The translations under genes were made by a program, and so were the position numbers. This document shows, piece by piece, positions 1 through 13,400 of a DNA stretch of 64,000 nt. Numbering within the stretch: the first letter of the stretch is position 1; every line of letters begins with the position of its first letter. The notes beneath the pieces are model-generated. The model saw only the letters and a program-made list of their open reading frames with translations. It ran no database searches and had not been told where the DNA came from. The stretch is from Coriolopsis trogii (lineage: Eukaryota; Basidiomycota; Agaricomycetes; Polyporales; Polyporaceae), in NCBI GenBank assembly GCA_020543525.1, contig JAHYIO010000033.1, positions 1,736,001 to 1,800,000 on the forward strand. The letters run 5' to 3'.

Positions 1-1082
1 TGGAGACAAAGACGGAGGACGAGGTGGAAGAGCCGCAGAATGCGCTTACGCGCAAGTTCACCGAGGCCGAGTGGAAGGCCGTGAAGCAGCTGCGGGTGCG
101 TCCCAGCCCACCCTCTCTCCGTTCTCCTCACTCGTTGCTGATTCGCGACAGTCGGAGCTCCCAGCGATCTTCAAGAAGGCGTACCCGGACGCGTCGCCCA
201 CGCCCGAGTCGATCACGCTCTGGGGCGTGACGCTCTCGACGACGCCGGACGCCAAGGCGTCCGTCATCCTCGCCAAGTTTGCGCGCGCCCGGAACCTGGA
301 CGTGGCGCAGGCGAGGGAGATGCTTGTTGAGACGCTCCGGTGGCGGGATGAGTTCAAGATCGAGGAGATCATGAAGGAGGAGTTCGACGCGGACGTGTTC
401 GGGAAGCTCGGGAGGGTGTATGGGAAGGACAAGGAGGGGCGCCCGGTCACGTATAACCTTTATGGGGCCGTGAAGGACATGAAGGCGGTGTTTGGAGACG
501 TGCAGAAGTTCATCCGGTGAGTACGCACTGCGCCCTTTGTGATGTGCGTAGGGTTGTGGAAGGAGACTGACTGAATGCAGGTGGCGCGTGCAGTTCATGG
601 AGGAGAGCATCAAGTTGCTCGACTTTGAGACCGTGGACCAAATGGTGCAGATTCACGGTGCGTCCCTCTCTTGGATACTTGCCGAGTTCTCCTCACTTAT
701 CCGCTCGTGGCGTTTAAGACTACGAGGGCGTGAGCATGACCCAACGAGACGCGAGTCAGAAGGCAGCTGCTAAGGAGGCTACGAACATCTTTCAGAACCA
801 CTACCCTGAGTTCCTCGTGCGTCTTCCCTCATTGAGCACATGCATTGCTTACGCTGACGACGCGAACGTCATGCGAACTTTCAGTCGAAGAAGTTCTTCA
901 TCAACGTCCCGACCCTCCTCACTTGGGTCTTCTGGGTGTTCAAGCCGCTCATCTCTGCGGCAACGCTGGCGAAGATGTCTGTGGTCGGCACGGGCGCGAA
1001 GACTATCGGCGCGGAGCTCTCGCACGTCATTCCACCAAGCGAACTGCCGAAGCGGTATGGTGGCGAGGCTGAGGGATTCTAG
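1..1082 (+). CDS. sfh5: SFH5-like Sec14 phosphatidylinositol transfer protein (5' end missing)
   Basis: The CRAL-TRIO/Sec14 fold of this family moves phosphatidylinositol between membranes at the ER and cell cortex. The start lies left of the window; the frame is open from base 3. Exons read as 3-95, 152-516, 581-657, 719-816 and 885-1082, joined by GT..AG introns of 56-68 nt, ending in TAG at 1080-1082. The spliced product has the CRAL-TRIO N-terminal helix (FARARNLDVAQAREML), the GKDKEGRPVTYNLYG strand, then SKKFFINVPTLLTWVFWVFKPL and the C-terminal HVIPPSELPKRYGGE that closes the lipid pocket. The order and the 'PAIFKKAYPDASPTPESITLWGV' type segment fit fungal SFH5. Only the extreme N-terminus is missing. 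The downstream neighbour is convergent. Confidence 0.9.
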
Positions 1083-1441
1083 TCTGCACCATTTGAGCGT
1101 GCAGAATCGTTAAGACTCTTCGTAGGAGGATTTTCGAGGCGACATACCGTCCCGCTGCTCATTATATCCCTGCTCACAGGCGTTTTCTTGGTTGTTTCGT
1201 TGATACATGTACCATAACACCTATGTTACCCAGCATACCCTACCGTCGCATTAGGCTTCTATCACCACCCTCCTTTGACTCTTTGGTTACTTCTGCTTTT
1301 CATGACAACTGTCTTGTTCTACTAGCCTCAATGTCATACTGTTGGCAAGGAGGCAAAGAGAGATGATTACTACTTAACAATATAAATACAGCCCGAGATA
1401 CAGATATACAAAGACGCAGGTATACAACAGCCTCGACCGCC
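1083..1441. other. Convergent intergenic spacer
   Basis: This 359-bp stretch holds the 3' ends of the Sec14 gene and of histone H3. I see no further gene or repeat in it. Confidence 0.6.
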
Positions 1442-2983
<1,542 letters not shown>

Positions 2984-3787
2984 GTGGGTGTGTCTGATGT
3001 ATATAGCTCGGTGTTTGTTCGGTGTATCATTATTTAGTGTATAACAGGAAGTTGCGTAATGGCTGTCCCTGGACTTGTAGCTGTGCGCGTGATTGAAAGA
3101 GAGAGTCGTCGGCGAGGTGGCGGTAGTCTGGGGTTGGCTCGCGGCCATGTCTATTTTGTGGCGACTTCCTGCTCCGTCTTCTTTGCCATCCTCCGTTCCA
3201 TTCGACCACATCGACTCGTGCTGTCTCGACCCTCTGGTGCATGTCCGGTTGCGGAAGATGCTGTCCTCTTGCCCACCCCTCGAGCTGCATGATCGGGCGC
3301 ACGACGGGAAGTAGGAGTCGGACTGAGATGGATATTGACAAGCGTTCTGGCTCGCGAGGGATTTGCCCGTCCTGCGGTGATTTCTCTGCGATATGCTCGC
3401 GCGCGACAAAGCGCGATGCCGTTAAATACAGCAGGAGCCAGCTGGGAAGCGTCCGAGCCCCCGTAGCCGGCAATTCTCCGTCAGAGAGCTCGCTGCAGTC
3501 CCCACACGCACCCAGCTCGTCGACGTCTCTCTCACCGCTCGCTCTCACCCTCTCCTCGCCCCCGCTCCCGTTTGTCCCCCGTGCGCGAGCCCGCGGTTCC
3601 GCCAGTCTCACAGGCACATTCAAGCCTATTCGCCGCATCAGCCGTCCTCTCTCACCTCCCAGCAGCACTCCAGCCAGCTCCTGACGCTTCCCCTACTAAT
3701 CTCTCGCCCTCGCGCTCCGTCCCTCCTCCTCCCCCACTCCACCCCTGCCCTGCAGCCCCAGCTCCTCATCGCGCCGCTCTCCAGGCC
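2984..3787. other. Intergenic, upstream of the F-box gene
   Basis: This stretch holds the H4 3' region and a long C/T-rich leader (about 3480-3780) before the F-box ATG. Open frames here are random, arising in GC-rich sequence. I see no further gene. Confidence 0.5.
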
Positions 3788-5099
3788 ATGTATACTTCGC
3801 AGCTCCCCAACGAGACCCTCCACGCCATCTTCGACTATCTCTCGCCCTCCTCCCTCACGGTCGTGATCCGCACATGCCATCGCTTCCGGTTCGTCGCAGA
3901 GCGCGTCCTCTATTCCTCCATCGTCATCAACGAGTTTCTCCCGCGCGACCAGCCTGTGCCTGCCTTCACTGCGACGTGTGCAAGCACCGTTCTCGCCCGC
4001 CCACATCTCTCCGACGTCGTCCGTAAGCTCGCGATCCGATGGCAGACTGACGCGGGGCCACGGGACGAGTATATCCCCGCCATCGCGCCCGTTCTTCCGA
4101 TACTTAACCGCGCCCTGCGCACCCTCGTTCACCTCGAGCACCTCGACCTCGCCCTCGGTCTCACCGGGGCCCCACTCGATGTGCGCGCCGTGCTCGACGG
4201 CTGCGCGTTCCCCTCCCTCCGCGTCTTCTCCTTGAGCGGCATTGGGCGCGGCACCCTCAATCCGAAACTGTACTCCGTCCCCAGCGCGTCAATAGCCTGG
4301 TTTCTCGCCGCGACGCCGTCCATCGAGCAACTCAACCTCTGGGACTGCTACGAGCCGCTCGAGCTCCCGCCAGGTACGTTGCCCGCCCTACAGATCTTTC
4401 GCGGCTCCGCGATCGCCGCCGCGGGTGTGCTCCCCGGGCGGCCCGTGCGCCTGCTGGGCCTCGTCGGGCACGAGTTCGTCACCGAGCGCGACCTGCAGAG
4501 GATCGCGGCGGGCAGCGTGCCCATCCGCTGGCTCGACCTGAGCATGATGAGCGTCACCCCGATCCTCCTGCGCGACATCTCCCGCCACCTGCACGCTCTG
4601 GAGGTCCTCAAGGTCAAGCTCGCGCTCAGGCACACGCTGCACTTTGCGCTCTCGGGCATCGTAAGTCCCCTCACTCGTCCCTCGTCCTCCTCCCCTATTT
4701 GCCTCTCGCACGCAGCCACCTCACGCGTCGTTTTCTTTTTGTTTCTTCCCCTCTTTTCTTCTGCTTCGCCCTGCTCCATGGATCAACGGCAAACGGCCAC
4801 ACGCACCGACGCCCTCCGCGCCCCTGCGCCCGCTGACCCTCCCCCAGAGCCTCCTGGCGGCCCTCTCGACCGTGCTCGGCGCGTTCCCGACCTTGCACCA
4901 GCTCGACCTTTCGCCGACGTCTGTCGACGGCATCAGCCGCGCGAACGCGCTCGAGGAGTCCGCGCTCTGCACGACCTGGGCGCGCGCCTGCCCCGCCCTC
5001 CGCACCGTCGTCTTCCCCTCCAGGACCGAGTGGCGGCGCGACGCGCGCTCGGACGTGTGGGTCGCCGAGGCGGGGGCACCGGTCTGGACGCGGTACTGA
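3788..5099 (+). CDS. F-box protein
   Basis: Likely the substrate-recognition subunit of an SCF ubiquitin ligase. The two exons are 3788-4660 and 4848-5099; the 187-nt intron runs GTAAGT..CCCCCAG. The product is 374 residues. The N-terminus (QLPNETLHAIFDYLSPSSL, then TCHRFRFVAERVLY) is a typical F-box with its LP and hydrophobic positions. The rest is leucine-rich with LRR-like steps (HLEHLDLALGL, FPSLRVFSLSGIG, IEQLNLWDCYEPLEL, LHALEVLKVKLALR, FPTLHQLDLSPTSVDGISRA), ending WVAEAGAPVWTRY. The frame stays open upstream to 3572, but the ATG at 3788 sits directly before the F-box, so I start there. The substrate is unknown. Confidence 0.85.
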
Positions 5100-6399
5100 C
5101 CGTCGTTCTCCTTTGCACTCTTCAATGATCGCGTCTGTGCGCCCGCGAACTTGAGCGCCAACAGTTGTCGTTCCTTCGCAGGCCTTTGTGATGGGACACG
5201 CCGAGGGGATGGGCACGGGCACGGGCACATGGCGTCGTGGAGGTTACGGTGAAGGACAGATGGGCGGAGGGGAGATGAAGGCGGGGATGGCTAACGCGGG
5301 TCGAGGCTGCTGTGGGAGAGAGGTTGAGCTACTTTGGTGGTTATGCCTACAAGGTGCGTCTTCGTTCCCTCGCAACCCTTCTCTGGTGCGCTCACCATCA
5401 ACCTCCGCGCCGTACACCCACTCACAGACATGGATGCGTGGGCCTTTCACCCCGTCGTCATCAACACTGGCCGTACCATGGCCACGGACGCGGGCTTGCC
5501 CAGCATGCCGCCCGCACGCTCCCCAAAGCGCACCTTCAGATCCCGTATTGAATACACGCACGCTGCTTCCCAGTCCACCACCCACATACACATACTATAT
5601 CAGCACGCGTACAATGTACATGCACGCATATGACATCCCCCGTGTACGGTCAGCTTGCAGCGCGCTCGGCCCCATCGACATGGCAGACACCAGTGTATAA
5701 TTAGCGCGTCCGCAGCACCGCACGCACGCTACCCGCTCTCAGTCTCTCGCTGCCACTTTACCGCTGCGGAGCACGCGCCTCGCGCAGCGTTCGTACTGCT
5801 TGCGTTCGTCTATGGGTGCACTATGGACCACTGTGTGTCCAGGATCCCAGATGGCCGACGGTGTCGCCGCACGCTCTCATCTTCGGCATCTCAGAGGCCA
5901 TGAGAACGGTCGGTCTCTGTATTCCAGTATGCACACGGTGTTTGCGTTCGCCTACGCGCGCTCCAGAGCACGACCGGCGCTGACGATGAGAACAGTGGGA
6001 GGTCCGGTGCCCGAATCGAATAAGATAGGTATTGCGAGTCGTACAGTAGTACTACGTGGTCCAGATACAGTCTTTCCTTAGCAGGAAGCATGGAGCCTGC
6101 TCCGAGTCCAAATAGTGTATCAATAGAGGGGAAGAGACACGGCATGGGAGAGACACAGATAGACTGTAGAGGATACATGCAAGAGATTTGAAGGGTATAC
6201 ACATAGCCGATGCATCATAACACGGGCACGCGAGGCATGTAAGAGAATCGCAGCGGGGGGAGGGGGGGGGTCGAGGAACAAGATGGAATGGCGACTAACA
6301 AAACAGGAATGGATCGGAGGGGGCTAACGAAGAGAAAGTTGGCGGAGGCGCCGGGTCAAGAAATGTGACGACCGGGGGGAAGAGTAGGAGAGAGAAGGC
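5100..6399. other. Intergenic region without a recognisable gene
   Basis: Convergent 3' spacer between the F-box and RhoGAP genes. It holds a short GGGCAC run at about 5211-5228 and a G-rich tract at about 6251-6269. No open frame here resembles a protein family I know. Confidence 0.5.
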
Positions 6400-9300
6400 C
6401 TAGGCCTCCTCGTTCTCGTCGACGAAGATATCGGTGTAGTGCTCGAGGATGGTCTCCACGGCCTATAGAGTGGATGCAGAACGCGATCAGAACCCGCAAT
6501 CCGTCAGCGAAGAAGCCCCAGTGCAGCACCGATGTTTCTACGGACCTTGTTCTGCAGCGAGGCGTCTGCCATCCCGTTCAGCGCGCCGTTCAGGCCTGGC
6601 TGCCCTTGACCAAACAGCGTCGGGCCGAAGACGATCGCGAGGTTCTGCACGGACATCTGGTTCTGTGCCTCATGTTGCACCACTCTATTTGCGCCAGCGG
6701 GGAAAGGAAATGAATGTCAATTGAGTCGTGAGTGTGAGCGCGGAGTACACAGGAACATGACGCACTTGTGCAGATGGCCCATGAGATACTTGAGTGTCGA
6801 GTAGTTCGGGTCCGGGAGCGCATTCACGCGCTCGTGCAATCGGATATGCCGAGCCCGCTCGTTCTCGTTCCCTGTGAGAACGACATACAAACAGAGATGA
6901 AGGGACGTCATGTGAGAGGAGCAATAAGGCACATACGTGCGGCGTCCATGAAGTCCTGGTGTTGACTGGATGTGAATAATGGGTCCGGAAGCTCACGCAA
7001 CCAGAGCTTGAGGACACTCGTGACGTTGCTGATATCGGACGACCATTCGTCCGCGTCGAGATTCACCGAGTCAAGGTCTACATCGATGAATAGGAAGCGT
7101 CATCAGACCACATCCACGAGGCCGTATGACGGGAAGCCCGGCCTTGGGAACCTCGAGTAGCACATACCTCGGTCAAGCCGTTCCTTCAGCTTCATCACCT
7201 TGCTATGCGTTCCCCCAATCCGGTAGATCCCCTGCTGGTCGAGACCGTACTTCTCGATCGCCTCACAGCACTTCGTGACGATATGTGGGACGTCGACATC
7301 GTCGCGCGCCATTTGCTCGGCAAGTCCGACACCAAATGTCGGCCGGCCTTTGTCTGACAGATGCGCGTGCGCAAGGCTAGGCGTGCTTCCAGGATGATGC
7401 AGCGCGGGAATGGGAGGGAGCTGAGTAGGCCGGTGAGGATTCCGTGAGATCTGAGGCATCAACAAGGAGTGAATATACGTACGAAGCCTTCGTCTTGTGG
7501 TCCATTACGGCGTGGCCCTCGAGCGTTCGCGCCGCCATGGGTGTAGATGTACGCCTGCATCCAAACCTTGAAGTCGGAACGATTATCGATGGACTCCATT
7601 GTCGCCTTGAGACCGAGGACTGTAGAGAAACATGATGTCATCAGATGCGTGTTGCGCGAGGGGACGACAAAGCGCATACCATGGTCATCCTGAGGCTGGA
7701 GAATAGTGGCTTCACTATGGATAATGCTCTCACAGAGGAACGCATAACGAGAAAGGTGGTACTGCGTGCCGAGATCAATCTCGTCTACGCATTCTTTCAA
7801 TGCCTAGTCGGGAGGGACAAAGCTGTCGGCTCGCGTCAAAGAAGCTCGAAGGGGGTGGATACGTACTCGGAGAATCCTCGGTAGTTGGAAATTGAAGTAC
7901 TCTTGTCGAATCGTTTGAGTATCAGTGACTGCCTTCCTGTATGCATCGGACGTGGAGGACATGCGTGTTCGGATCTCCTCTTCTTGTCGTTGGATCTGTC
8001 GCGCGTTCAACGCCCGCAGTATTACGTAGTGAGTTATCACGTACATTCTGGGGGTTTTTGCCCTTGAGCAACATGCCACCCTTCGCGACTGCCTTCCCAA
8101 TCACTCGCTTCCCATTCACGGGAGACCTGCTCTGCATGGCATTATCTTTAAATGATTCACCCTCTTTCTGCAAGAGTAACCGTTCGAGTTCCTCGGCAGT
8201 AGCATCGAACCGCGCTTTGGTTTTCTCCGTCAGTGACTCCGACTCCTGCAAGGCGCGTTCATATCTTGTCGCGAGGTCCTTGGTCTAGGCGTTGAATGAG
8301 CTGAGACTCGATAAGAAAGGAGGTGAATGCTGACCGCTTTTCTATTTTTGTCCACCTCCTTTACAAGATTATTCAGCTCCTCGCTCATCTCGTTCAGGCG
8401 CAGCGCGAACTTCGTTCGACTGTCTGCCATCGCTTCATGTGTGCGCATGGCAGATTGCCAAGCATTCACGTACGATCTGCGTGAGCCATGTCTGGGTATC
8501 TCTCCTGTGGACGCGAACGGATTCTGGACTCACCCCGCTTTCCCCTCGTGCTGGGCATACTCCATGGACGTTTGCCGAGCCAACTTCTGCAACCCCTTTC
8601 CGTATTCGTCTTCCAGGGCAGCACGCTTCTTCAGGAACGTGGCTGCTTCCTGAATGCCGAGCAAGGTCTCTGAGTCTAAGGTATCCATGTAAGGGGTGCT
8701 CGAAGAAAGTAACGCACCCTACATGACACCATACTCTGCTTGATCCTATCCAAAAGCAATGGAACCCCACACTGAAGGATCGAAGCGACGACCAAGGCCA
8801 GGATACCAATCACGCCATGGGCAAATAACACCGGTCAGACAAGGCTGTCAGTAGAGTGCCTTTTACAGACGGCGTATGTTCAATGAAACTAATAGAAACT
8901 CACATCAATATCGCACAGCGAACGTAAGATGTTCTCGTCAAAGCTGGGCTCGACCAACGTCGCCATATCCGTCGCGCTCGCTACCGTCCCCTCGCCATCT
9001 CCAGCAACGCTCTCAGATTCCATGCTCGCCCGCGGGGCAAAGCCGTGCCCAAGCTCGCTCTGCGTGCCCAGTTGCGGCATCACGCTGTCCCTCCACCGCG
9101 TCCCGTGCCCTGATCCCGATCCGGAGCCTGCCCCGACGAGCTGGGGCCTCCCCGCGCTCTCAGTGCTCGACCGGCGATGCGGCGACGGAGATTTGGCCTT
9201 CTTTGGAGTCGCAGGCGCGCCATCGTTGAGATGGTCATTGCTGTGATGGTCGAGGGATTCGGTGGAGGGCAGGACGTAGTGTTGCAGCGTCTGAGGCATT

Positions 9301-9425
9301 CGCGGGCCCGAGTGCCCACCGCCTGCACCGGGTTGCCCATGCCGGGAGGAATGACCGATGTCAGAACTTTCCCGTTCGCGATCCGTATTGTCGTACGAGG
9401 AGCGGGGGTAGCCGTCTTCACTCAT
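6400..9425 (-). CDS. F-BAR domain RhoGAP (Rgd1/Rga7-like)
   Basis: A Rho-family GTPase-activating protein that binds curved membrane through its F-BAR domain and acts in polarity, cell wall and cytokinesis control in fungi. Roughly a dozen minus-strand exons run from ATG 9425 to TAG 6400-6402. The N-terminal exon (8904-9425) is Ser/Gly-rich and disordered. F-BAR signatures follow: CGVPLLLDRIKQSM, EAATFLKKRAALEDEYGKGL and ESLTEKTKARFDATAEELER. The RhoGAP domain comes next (FGVGLAEQMARDDVDVPHIV, EKYGLDQQGIYRIGG with the catalytic Arg finger in GIYRIGG, SDISNVTSVLKLWLREL, QNQMSVQNLAIVFGPTLFG) and ends HYTDIFVDENEEA. Fungal Rgd1/Rga7-type proteins have this order. Exon edges in the middle are approximate. 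Confidence 0.88.
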
Positions 9426-9830
9426 AGCGTTCGCAATAGGAGGGCGGTATAGTTGCTTGTGATGCTCGTTCGTCTCGCGCAGTCCGTGTCTGGTACCAGT
9501 GGTTCCTGCCCAGAGTAGTATACGTTTAGGTGAGCCGCTGCGCGTCCTAGCAAGAGTTTCGACTTAGTATGGACCCAGGCGGACGTCGGTGGGGATGGCG
9601 GGGAGGAGGAGAAGGATGGATTAAGGAGCGTAGAGAGCGCACGGAAGGCTCGAGTCGATTGTCGTCCCGACTCGGTCGCGTAGATCTGCTGACGTAAGCC
9701 AATCTCGCCTCTGTCTTTCGGAAGCAACGTGGTTACCAGACGTGCAGGCTCCCCCCGACGCTCTATCTCAGTGTCTGTCTTGCTCCACCATTTCTATCTT
9801 GGCCCTCGGCTGAAACATACACTAGAAATG
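9426..9830. other. 5' flank of the RhoGAP gene up to the copia insertion
   Basis: Probably the leader and promoter of the RhoGAP gene. The copia element inserted about 400 bp upstream of its start codon, so it may have displaced distal promoter sequence. I see no separate gene. Confidence 0.4.
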
Positions 9831-10397
9831 TGATGAACTCTGAACCTGGAAGGCTTGGAGCGACCTGTAAGTCACACAAAGAGAGATCTTCAGTCAGTGA
9901 GCGAACGACTATATTGCATAGTTTAGTACCTGTAAGTCACACAAAGAGAGACTACAAGTACTAGTAAGTAAAGTGTAGTAGAGCATAAGTAATGAGTGAG
10001 ACTTACTCTTCAGTCAGTGAGCGAACGACTGAAGAGCAGAGGGGCAAACAGACTGCCTTATATACTGGAGAGAGGAGTGCATGAGTAAGCGAATGAAGCA
10101 GTCACATGTTAACCATAGAGCGATGAGTAAGAGTCCGTACTCGGCGTATGAGTAAGAGCCGAGAGTATTCTGAGTAAGACATAAGGTCTAGAATGTTCCG
10201 GTGCATTGTAGAACGCACAGGAAGACAAGGGAACCATATGGTCATGGGAATGTACAGTAGTTTCGTAGAGAAAACCGTATATGGTAAGTAGAAACACAGC
10301 CTATAGTAAGCGCTATCTAAACATAGGTAAACATGACCATACAAAGGTTGTGTGCACAACTCCGGACCGGTAGAGCCGTAAATCCAGAATGTCAACA
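9831..10397 (-). repeat. 3' LTR of the copia element
   Basis: A 567-bp repeat matching 15767-16333. On the minus strand it runs TGTTGACATTCTGG... to ...GAGTTCATCA. A TATA box (GTATATAAGG, minus strand) lies at 10056-10065. Two short motifs are duplicated inside: GTAAGTCACACAAAGAGAG (near 9868 and 9932) and TTCAGTCAGTGAGCGAACGA (near 9889 and 10009). Confidence 0.97.
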
Positions 10398-10406
10398 CTC
10401 CCACTC
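10398..10406 (-). other. Polypurine tract of the copia element
   Basis: On the minus strand GAGTGGGAG abuts the 3' LTR start, where plus-strand DNA synthesis would be primed. It is short and contains one T. It lies just past the Gag-Pol stop. Confidence 0.6.
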
Positions 10407-10408
10407 GT

Positions 10409-13400
10409 TCAAGATGCAACGGACACAAGACCTATCTCCTCAACGAATTTGGCCTGATTGGAGTAAGGCACGTTCTTCGTGAGGGGGTCGGCCAATTGGT
10501 CCTCAGAAGCGACATAGTAGATCTCGACAGATCCCATCTCGACCTGTTCACGAATGAAGTGATAACGGATCTCTATGTGCTTGGTACGACGGTCAATGAC
10601 TGGATTGACAGACAAGAAGATCGAGCCTTGGTTGTCGAGACACAAAGGCGTCGGATCAGTCACGTCATCTCCGAGTTCATTGCCGAAGGTCCTCAGCCAT
10701 GCCAACTGACGACAAGTGTCGGAGGCCGCTTTATATTCCGCCTCGGTCGAGGAGAGCGAAATGGTAGGCTGACGCCTCGATGCCCACGATATAGCACCAC
10801 CTGCCATCAAGAAGACAAAGCCAGAGGTTGAGTGCCGATCATCACGGTCTTCCGCCCAGTCCGAATCTGAGTACGAAATCAGACCGTCATTAGACGCTCC
10901 CTTGTAGCGCAGCCGGTATGCCTTTGTTCCCTGAAGGTAACGCAGGACATACTTGGCATAGTTCATGTGCGCTTCAGAGGGATTGGCATTGTACTTGGAT
11001 AACCGTGTGACAGCGAAAGCAATATCAGGGCGCGTCCCTAGCATGGCGTACAAAAGACTGCCAATAAGACTCTGGTAGCGTTGCCTGAATGAATCGGAAG
11101 CGGGCTGATCGGTTTTCACCAAAACAGCACCAGCAGGGAGAGGAGTACGCGACGGTTTACAGTCAGCCATCTGGAAACGCTCAAGGACAGACTGGATATA
11201 CTCTTCCTGGTCGATGTCGAGTGTTCGAGTGGAACGATCTCGAGTGATGCGAAGACCAAGGAAGCGCTTGACTGGTCCCAAGTCCGTCATCTTGTACTGC
11301 TTAGAGAGAGAGCGCTTGACGTGCTTGATGTGACTAGACTGATCGCCGATGAGAAGTAGATCGTCGACATAGAGTACGACAATCGTTACGTGTTCCCCCC
11401 CTTGTCGCCGATATACGTAGATCCCGGCATCAGAATAAGTCCGTTGGAATCCCAAGTCAAGAAGCGACTGATGAATCTTCGCATTCCATTGACGCGACGC
11501 CTGTTTAAGACCATAGATAGCCTTTTTGAGCAGACAGACGTGGTCTTCCTTCCCAGGAACGACCCAGCCTTCGGGCTGTTCCATGTAGATCTCCTCTTCG
11601 AGATCGCCATTCAGAAACGCGGTCTTGACATCCATAGATTCGATGTCCCAGTCCTCAAGCGCAGCATGCGCAAGAAGATACCGGATAGACTCGAACCGCG
11701 CAACCGGAGAGAACGTCTCGTGATAGTCCTCACCCCATACTTGAGTAAAACCGCGAGCAACAAGACGAGCTTTATACCGCCCATCATGTTTAATGTCATA
11801 AACCCAGCGGTTTGAGACGACGTGTCGACCTTTAGGACGAGGAACAAGTACCCAGGTCCTGTTCTCGATGAGCGAGTCATACTCCGACTTCTCAGCTTCG
11901 CGCCACTTAGGAGCATCAGGCGATCGCATGGCCTCCTTGTGGGATTGAGGAATACCAGCTTTCGACTGAGCAGCAGCGAGAAAAGCGAGGAAAGTCTCTG
12001 CCTCCCACTGATCTCCATCCGGATCTGTCCGAGCGTCGACATGAACCGGGTTCTCGTCACCATAGATGTTGTCCTGAGTCCTACTCGGGTGGGGAATGCC
12101 TGCTTTGTCACGACGAGGACGGTCACGAGCAATGCTAGGCTGATTATCTCCCACTGGTCTGTTACGACCACGACGGTGAGGAGGATGAGGAGCAGGAACA
12201 GGCGGTGGTGTTGGAGGACGATCAGGGGCATTAGCCGGAGCAGGTGCTTCAGGCGCATCATCGTCTACAGAGTGATCAAGCGGTGGTGGGACATCAAGCG
12301 GAATGGGAAGGGGAATGTCCAGGATGTCATTGGGATCGACCGAGTCAGAGTCGTCGTTCGAGGACTCATCCGACTGGTCATTCACAAACGGATTATCACT
12401 GGGGGCGACAGGTTGATTGCCAGGAAGTTTTCGTGCAGGGAAAGACTCTTCATCGAATGTCACATCGCGGGACACAACGATAGAGCGGGTGGCTGGATTC
12501 CAAAAACGATACCCCTTGGAACCCTGCTCATACCCCACGAAGATCATCTCGACTGCCTTCTTGTCGAGCTTCCCTTCGCGCTTCGCCTTCTGCACATGCA
12601 CAAAGGCTTTGCACCCAAACACGCGGAAGTAGGAAACGTCCGGTATGGTGCCGTCCCACAACGTGATAGGGCATTGCCATTTGTGTCGTCGCATAGGTTG
12701 ACGATTGTAGATATGAACGGCTGCATCGATGGCAAGTTGCCAGAAACCGTGGCTGAGTCCAGCCTGATGTAACATACACAAAGCCTTCTCGGTGATGGTA
12801 CGGTTCCAGCGTTCAGCACGTCCATTCTGTTGAGGTGAACCCGCAACTGTCTTCTGGTGCTCGATGCCATGCAAACGAAGAAGCTCGCTGAACTCGCTAG
12901 ACGTGTATTCCCCCCCTCGATCAGAGCGGACTTTCTTGATCTTTTTACCGGTCTGAGTCTCAGCCCATGCCTTATAGTCGAGGAATGCTTTAACAGCGTC
13001 CGACTTGTGCTTAAGGTAGTAGGCGCGAGCAAGACCAGAGTAATCGTCAATGAAACCGGCAAAATACTTCCATCCTCCGATAGCCTGAGTACGCATCGGT
13101 CCATCGAGATCTGTATGGATGAGCTCGAGTACTTCAGTCGCACGCTTCTCAGAAGGTGGAAAGGGGGCGCGAGTGGATTTGCCAAAGGCACATCCGTCAC
13201 ATGGCTCTTCATCCGCAGGATCAACGGCATCAACTCCCTTGGTGTTCTTAGGAAGATGACGCAGCACGTCCTTGCCCGCATGACCAAAGCGACGATGCCA
13301 GGTCTTGAAGCGACGGACATTGAGGTGGACACGCTGACCATTACGGAGTTCGAGGAGCGTCCAGTACGTGTTGCTATTCGGGTTGTACCTCGCCTCAAGG

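Noticed and set aside
3572..3787. In-frame N-terminal extension of the F-box protein
   Set aside because: It is Pro/Ser-rich leader-like sequence with no conserved feature; the ATG at 3788 sits directly at the F-box.
5188..5700. 170-codon plus-strand frame after the F-box gene
   Set aside because: Composition follows the GC-rich background and no family texture or splice structure is visible.
6251..6269. G-rich tract as a G-quadruplex regulator
   Set aside because: One short run pair in a 3' spacer; nothing links it to a gene's control.
9867..10036. Spaced direct repeats that could be mistaken for a CRISPR-like array
   Set aside because: Only two copies of each motif, both inside the LTR and present identically in the other LTR; this is a eukaryotic genome.
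11611..13398. Several long frames overlapping Gag-Pol in other frames or on the other strand
   Set aside because: They are shadows of the intact Gag-Pol frame; basic, repeat-like translations with no domain.
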